Positions 13,483 to 17,016 of a stretch of 17,016 nt of DNA are shown piece by piece. The DNA comes from Betaproteobacteria bacterium UBA2293 (GTDB lineage: Bacteria > Pseudomonadota > Gammaproteobacteria > Burkholderiales > Rhodocyclaceae), in the NCBI GenBank assembly GCA_002345845.1, contig DDWF01000028.1, positions 3,807 through 20,822 of the forward strand, written 5' to 3'. The number at the start of each line of letters is the position of its first letter. Within the stretch, counting starts at the first letter, position 1. The position numbers and the translations under genes are program-made. Below the pieces are notes generated by a model. That model made no database searches. It was not told where the DNA came from and saw only the letters and a program-made list of their open reading frames with translations.

Positions 13483-14853
13483 ATGGATGCAAACGTAATG
13501 CCGCTGGTCGAGGCGCCCTGGAAACATTACTCGGTGCTGATCGTCGATGACGAACCCGGCATGCTCAGTTTTCTGCAACGGGCACTGACCCCGCGCTGTG
13601 GTGTCGTCGATGTCGCCGGTAGCGTCGAACAGGCCGAACCGCTGCTGCGTCGGCGCCTTTACGACCTGATCGTGCTCGACATTGCCATGCCCGGCCGTAC
13701 CGGCATCGAGTGGCTGCACCAATTGCGTGGTGAGGGCTACGCTGGCGACGTGGTGCTCATGACCGCCTATGCCGATCTCGACACCGCCATCGACGCGCTG
13801 CGCGCCGGGGCTGCCGATTTTCTGCTCAAGCCCTTCTCGCTGGCCCAGGTCCTGAACTCGGTACAGCGCTGCTACGAGCGTTCGCGGTTGCTGCGCGAGA
13901 ATTTCGTGCTGCGCCGTGAAGTCCGCGAACTGACGCCGAATATCGAAGGCATGATCGGCGACTCGGCAGTCATGCGGGAAGTCTGTGAACGCCTGAAGCG
14001 CATCGCGCCGACGCCGGCCACCGTCTTGCTGACCGGCGAGTCCGGCACCGGCAAGGAAGTGGCGGCGCGCGCCCTGCACCGGATGAGCCCGCGTGCCGCC
14101 GGTCCCTTCGTCCCGGTCAATTGCGCGGCGATCGCCGCCGAGTTGATCGAGTCGGAACTGTTCGGCCACGTGCGCGGCGCCTACACCGGTGCTCAACAGA
14201 GCCGCGAAGGCCTGTTCTACTACGCTCGCGGCGGCACGCTGTTCCTCGACGAAATTGCCGAGATGCCGGCGGCGGCCCAGGCCAAATTGCTGCGCGCGCT
14301 GGAGGAGCGGCGCATCCGGCCGGTTGGTTCGGAGCAGGAAATTCCCGTCGATGTGCGCGTCATCGCCGCCACCAATCGCGATCTCAAACACGAGGTCGGA
14401 CAGCAACGTTTTCGCCAGGATCTCTACTATCGCCTGCAGGTGGTGGAGGTCACCCTGCCGCCGCTGCGCGAGCGCCCGGAAGATTTGCCGGCGCTGATCC
14501 AGCACTTCGTCGCCCAGATCGGCCTTGGCCTTGAGGCGCCACAGCCAGCGCCCGACAGCCGCACCCTGGCCCGGTTGGCGGCCTACGACTGGCCGGGCAA
14601 CGTGCGTGAACTGAGAAACTTTGTCGAACGCTCACTGATTCTCGGCTGGTTTGACTGCGGTCCGGAGCCGCAAGACGGTCCGGCAAGCGTCGCTTGCACC
14701 GACGAAACGATGGAAGCCGTCGAGAGGCGCCACATCCTGGCGGTGCTCGCCGCCAGCGCTGGCAATAAATCGGAAGCGGCACGCCGCCTCGGCGTCTCGC
14801 GCAAGACCCTGGACCGCAAGTGCCAGGCCTGGGGCCTGCCGGATGTCCACTGA
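13483..14853 (+). CDS. NtrC-family sigma-54 response regulator
   Basis: The product is 456 residues with all three NtrC modules. The receiver (~16-130) has VDDE acidic residues, phospho-acceptor Asp66 (IVLDIAMPG) and Lys117 (KPF). The AAA+ domain (~155-395) has Walker A GESGTGK (185-191), the sigma-54 contact loop GAYTGA (232-237, the Tyr variant of GAFTGA), Walker B GGTLFLDE (250-257) and PWPGNVREL-like DWPGNVREL. A Fis-type helix-turn-helix ends the protein (NKSEAARRLGVSRKTLDRKCQAWG). GGAGAGAG precedes ATG 13483. The histidine kinase gene overlaps it by 11 nt, so the two form a cognate pair. I see no sigma-54 promoter in the short gap before it, and its target genes are not identified. Confidence 0.95.
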   Translation: MDANVMPLVEAPWKHYSVLIVDDEPGMLSFLQRALTPRCGVVDVAGSVEQAEPLLRRRLYDLIVLDIAMPGRTGIEWLHQLRGEGYAGDVVLMTAYADLDTAIDALRAGAADFLLKPFSLAQVLNSVQRCYERSRLLRENFVLRREVRELTPNIEGMIGDSAVMREVCERLKRIAPTPATVLLTGESGTGKEVAARALHRMSPRAAGPFVPVNCAAIAAELIESELFGHVRGAYTGAQQSREGLFYYARGGTLFLDEIAEMPAAAQAKLLRALEERRIRPVGSEQEIPVDVRVIAATNRDLKHEVGQQRFRQDLYYRLQVVEVTLPPLRERPEDLPALIQHFVAQIGLGLEAPQPAPDSRTLARLAAYDWPGNVRELRNFVERSLILGWFDCGPEPQDGPASVACTDETMEAVERRHILAVLAASAGNKSEAARRLGVSRKTLDRKCQAWGLPDVH

Positions 14854-16855
14854 GTCAACGGCGGGCTTGCCGGCGCTGCCGCCCGGCCGCCGTTCGATCC
14901 GCAGCCGTCTGCTGCTGCTCGCCCTGCTGCCGCTCGGCATCGTCCTGCCCTTGATGCTGGCGGTGCTGGCCATCTGGGGCGGTGACTACCTGGACCGCCT
15001 GCTGGTGACCAAGGTACGCGCCGATCTCGCCGTCGCCCATGGCTATTACGAGCGGGTGGCCGATGGCCTGGGGCGTTCGGTCAGCGCCCTCGCCGACTCG
15101 GAGCGCCTGGCCCGTGGCTTGCGCGAGTCGCCGCGTGGTATCGACGCCTTGCTCGACGAAGTGCGGGTCGCCGGCAAGCTCGACTTCCTCGATTTTCTCG
15201 ACCTCAAGCAGGCCGCCGCTGCGGCAGGCGAGTGGCCGGTCATCGCCAGCGCCCTGGCCGGCACGGCGCGGACCGAGAGCGACAGCTTTTCGGCCGAACA
15301 ACTGCGTGCCTATGATCCGGCGCTGGCCGAACGCGCCTTGACCCCGCTGATCAGCACGGCCAATGCCCGGCCGCAGCAACGGAGCAACGAGGATCGCGGC
15401 CTGGTCATCCAGAGCGCCGCTCCGATCCGCGATGCCGCTGGGCGGATGGTCGGCGTCCTGGTTGGCGGCATCCTGCTCAACAAGAACCTCGAATTCATCG
15501 ACCATCTGAACGGGATCGTCTATCCCGAGGGCTCGCTGCCCTTCGGCAGTGCCGGCACGGCGACACTGTTTCTCGACGATGTCCGGGTGGCCACCAACGT
15601 CCGCCTGTTCGAGGGGGAGCGGGCGATCGGCACGCGGGTGTCGGCGGCGGTTTACGATGCCGTGCTCGGTGAAGGCAAGACCTGGCTCGACCGCGCCTTC
15701 GTCGTCACCGACTGGTACGTCTCCGCTTATGCACCGCTGGTCGACAGCCACCAGCGGCGGATCGGCATGCTTTACGTCGGTTATCTGGAGGGGCCGTTTG
15801 CTGCTGCCCGGCGGCAGGCGTTTGCTGTTGTCGTCGGCCTCTTCGCCATGGCCATGGCGATCGCCGGCATATTTGCCGTGTTCTGGGCGCGCCGGGTCTT
15901 CCGGCCGATCGAACGCATGCATGCGACGATGAGTGCCATCGAAAAGGGCGATCCCGCCGCCCGTGTCGGGCCGGTGGCCAGCCAGGACGAACTGGGCGTC
16001 GTTGCCACGCATTTCGACCACATGCTTGATCGCCTGCAATCCCAAGCCTCTTCCCTGAAACGCTGGGGCGAGGCGCTCGATGCCAAGGTGGCCGAACGGA
16101 CGGCGGCGCTGGAGCAGGCGGTCGCCGACCTGAAGGCGGCCCAGTCGCGCCTGGTGATGAACGAGAAGCTGGCCGCCATCGGCCAGCTGACGGCCGGCGT
16201 GGCGCACGAAATCAACAATCCGGTGGCCGTCATTCAGGGCAATCTCGATGTCCTGCGCGATCTGCTGGGCCCGGCCGCCGAGCCGGTGGCGCCGGAAATT
16301 CGCCTGATCCACGAGCAGGTGCACCGTATCCGCCTGATCGTCGCCAAGCTGCTGCAGTTCGCCCGGCCGCAGGATTACGTCGGCTACCTGGAGCCGGTGG
16401 CGCCGGGGCCGCTGGTGCACGACAGTCTGGTCCTCGTCGGCCATCTGCTCAAACGTGCCAACATCGCTGTCGAGCAGCACTGTGAATCGGCGCGACAGGT
16501 GCTGTGCAACCGCAACGAACTGCAGCAGGTACTGATCAACCTGATGGTCAATGCCATCCAGGCCATGCCGGAGGGGGGCGTGCTGAGCCTGGCTTGCGAG
16601 GACTGGGACGAGGCCGACATGCCGGTCGGCCTGCGTCTGGTGGTCAGTGACTCCGGCAAGGGGATCAGCGAGGCCGATCGCCAGCGCCTGTTCCAGCCCT
16701 TCTTCACCGCCAACAAACCTGACGGCACGGGACTCGGCCTGTGGGTCAGCCAGTCGCTGGTCGAGCGCTACGGCGGCTGGATCAGCGTCGATAGCCTGCC
16801 CGGCCGCGGTACGCGCTTTGCCGTCTGGCTGCGTTTCGAGCCGCTGTCGCAGTAG
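14843..16855 (+). CDS. membrane sensor histidine kinase (Cache-HAMP-HisKA-HATPase)
   Basis: The product is 670 residues from ATG 14843, inside the end of the response regulator gene. An inner-membrane span (~20-46) is followed by a large periplasmic sensor (~50-320), whose ATLFLDDVRVATNVR, GTRVSAAVY and DWYVSAYAPL segments resemble the Cache_3-Cache_2 type. A second span is at ~326-348 (AFAVVVGLFAMAMAIAGIFAVF). A HAMP linker (~350-403) and a coiled coil (to ~440) lead to HisKA with the phosphoryl His455 in VAHEINNPV. The ATPase domain has the N box around Asn570 (NLMVNAIQAM), DSGKGI (603-608), FQPFFTAN and GTGLGL (628-633). It probably binds a small extracellular metabolite, possibly a carboxylate, and phosphorylates the adjacent regulator; the ligand is not deducible. 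Confidence 0.94.
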   Translation: MSTESTAGLPALPPGRRSIRSRLLLLALLPLGIVLPLMLAVLAIWGGDYLDRLLVTKVRADLAVAHGYYERVADGLGRSVSALADSERLARGLRESPRGIDALLDEVRVAGKLDFLDFLDLKQAAAAAGEWPVIASALAGTARTESDSFSAEQLRAYDPALAERALTPLISTANARPQQRSNEDRGLVIQSAAPIRDAAGRMVGVLVGGILLNKNLEFIDHLNGIVYPEGSLPFGSAGTATLFLDDVRVATNVRLFEGERAIGTRVSAAVYDAVLGEGKTWLDRAFVVTDWYVSAYAPLVDSHQRRIGMLYVGYLEGPFAAARRQAFAVVVGLFAMAMAIAGIFAVFWARRVFRPIERMHATMSAIEKGDPAARVGPVASQDELGVVATHFDHMLDRLQSQASSLKRWGEALDAKVAERTAALEQAVADLKAAQSRLVMNEKLAAIGQLTAGVAHEINNPVAVIQGNLDVLRDLLGPAAEPVAPEIRLIHEQVHRIRLIVAKLLQFARPQDYVGYLEPVAPGPLVHDSLVLVGHLLKRANIAVEQHCESARQVLCNRNELQQVLINLMVNAIQAMPEGGVLSLACEDWDEADMPVGLRLVVSDSGKGISEADRQRLFQPFFTANKPDGTGLGLWVSQSLVERYGGWISVDSLPGRGTRFAVWLRFEPLSQ

Positions 16856-16864
16856 GCCTTCGGC

Positions 16865-17016
16865 TCAGCCTTTGACCACCGGCCGCGACAACCAGCGGCC
16901 GACACAGGCGACCAGATCTTCCGGCTCGACGGGCTTGCTGATGAAATCGTTCATGCCGGCCGCCAGGCAGTTCGTCTTGTCCTCGATGAAGGCGTTGGCG
17001 GTCATGGCGATGATCG
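16865..17016 (-). CDS. receiver-domain C-terminus, probably of a hybrid sensor kinase (partial)
   Basis: Only the last 50 codons are visible, ending at TGA (complement of 16865-16867). The translation includes IIAMTANAF, NCLAAGMNDFISKPV and a short tail WLSRPVVKG. This is the beta4-to-alpha5 part of a response-regulator receiver, with the conserved Thr and Lys. The AMTANA...AGMND..SKP pattern is typical of receiver domains at the end of hybrid histidine kinases. The rest lies beyond the window edge. It is convergent with the kinase gene, with only 9 nt between the stop codons. Confidence 0.85.
   Translation of the reverse strand, partial: IIAMTANAFIEDKTNCLAAGMNDFISKPVEPEDLVACVGRWLSRPVVKG

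Noticed and set aside
14855..16480. 541-codon minus-strand frame opposite the histidine kinase
   Set aside because: Antisense shadow with no motifs; the kinase has all expected boxes.

Overview
The window looks like the chromosome of a betaproteobacterium, most likely Rhodocyclaceae (Dechloromonas/Azonexus/Zoogloea type). The pointers are high GC, a thiS-thiG-trmB run, RdgC, a PEP-CTERM surface protein, abundant c-type cytochromes and several sigma-54 activators. This placement is inference from gene content only. I see no tRNA, rRNA, CRISPR array, transposase or prophage gene.

Region 1 (1-4416) is the most interesting part. It starts with the 3' end of a sigma-54 enhancer-binding regulator gene. 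Directly after it come two tandem 20-22 bp palindromes, 20 bp apart centre to centre, and then a well-spaced -24/-12 sigma-54 promoter. That promoter serves three co-directional cytochrome genes: an ethylbenzene-dehydrogenase-gamma-like haem lipoprotein, a small monohaem cytochrome c, and a membrane protein that fuses a nine-motif multihaem c domain to a multi-span cytochrome b domain. The fusion has the architecture described for Geobacter CbcL-type quinone oxidoreductases. Together they look like a regulated route carrying electrons from the quinone pool to the periplasm or beyond. The terminal acceptor is unknown. The cluster closes with a perfect 29-nt palindrome.

Region 2 (4445-6320) is housekeeping: thiS and thiG (thiamine thiazole synthesis) followed by trmB (tRNA m7G46 methyltransferase), which overlaps thiG by 4 nt. 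Region 3 (6360-9188) is cell-envelope material: a predicted outer-membrane beta-barrel protein, a convergent tandem pair of paralogous 160-aa lipoproteins, and a PEP-CTERM protein with a single cysteine and a thioester-domain-like Cys/Gln motif pair. Region 4 (9389-10713) holds rdgC and an overlapping YchJ/SEC-C gene.

Region 5 (10717-13417) has an MFS transporter and a hotdog thioesterase as a two-gene minus-strand unit, divergent from a LysR regulator. Region 6 (13483-16855) encodes a two-component system: an NtrC-type sigma-54 response regulator and a membrane-bound Cache-HAMP histidine kinase, overlapping by 11 nt. The window ends inside a convergent minus-strand gene whose visible part is the C-terminus of a receiver domain, probably from a hybrid sensor kinase.
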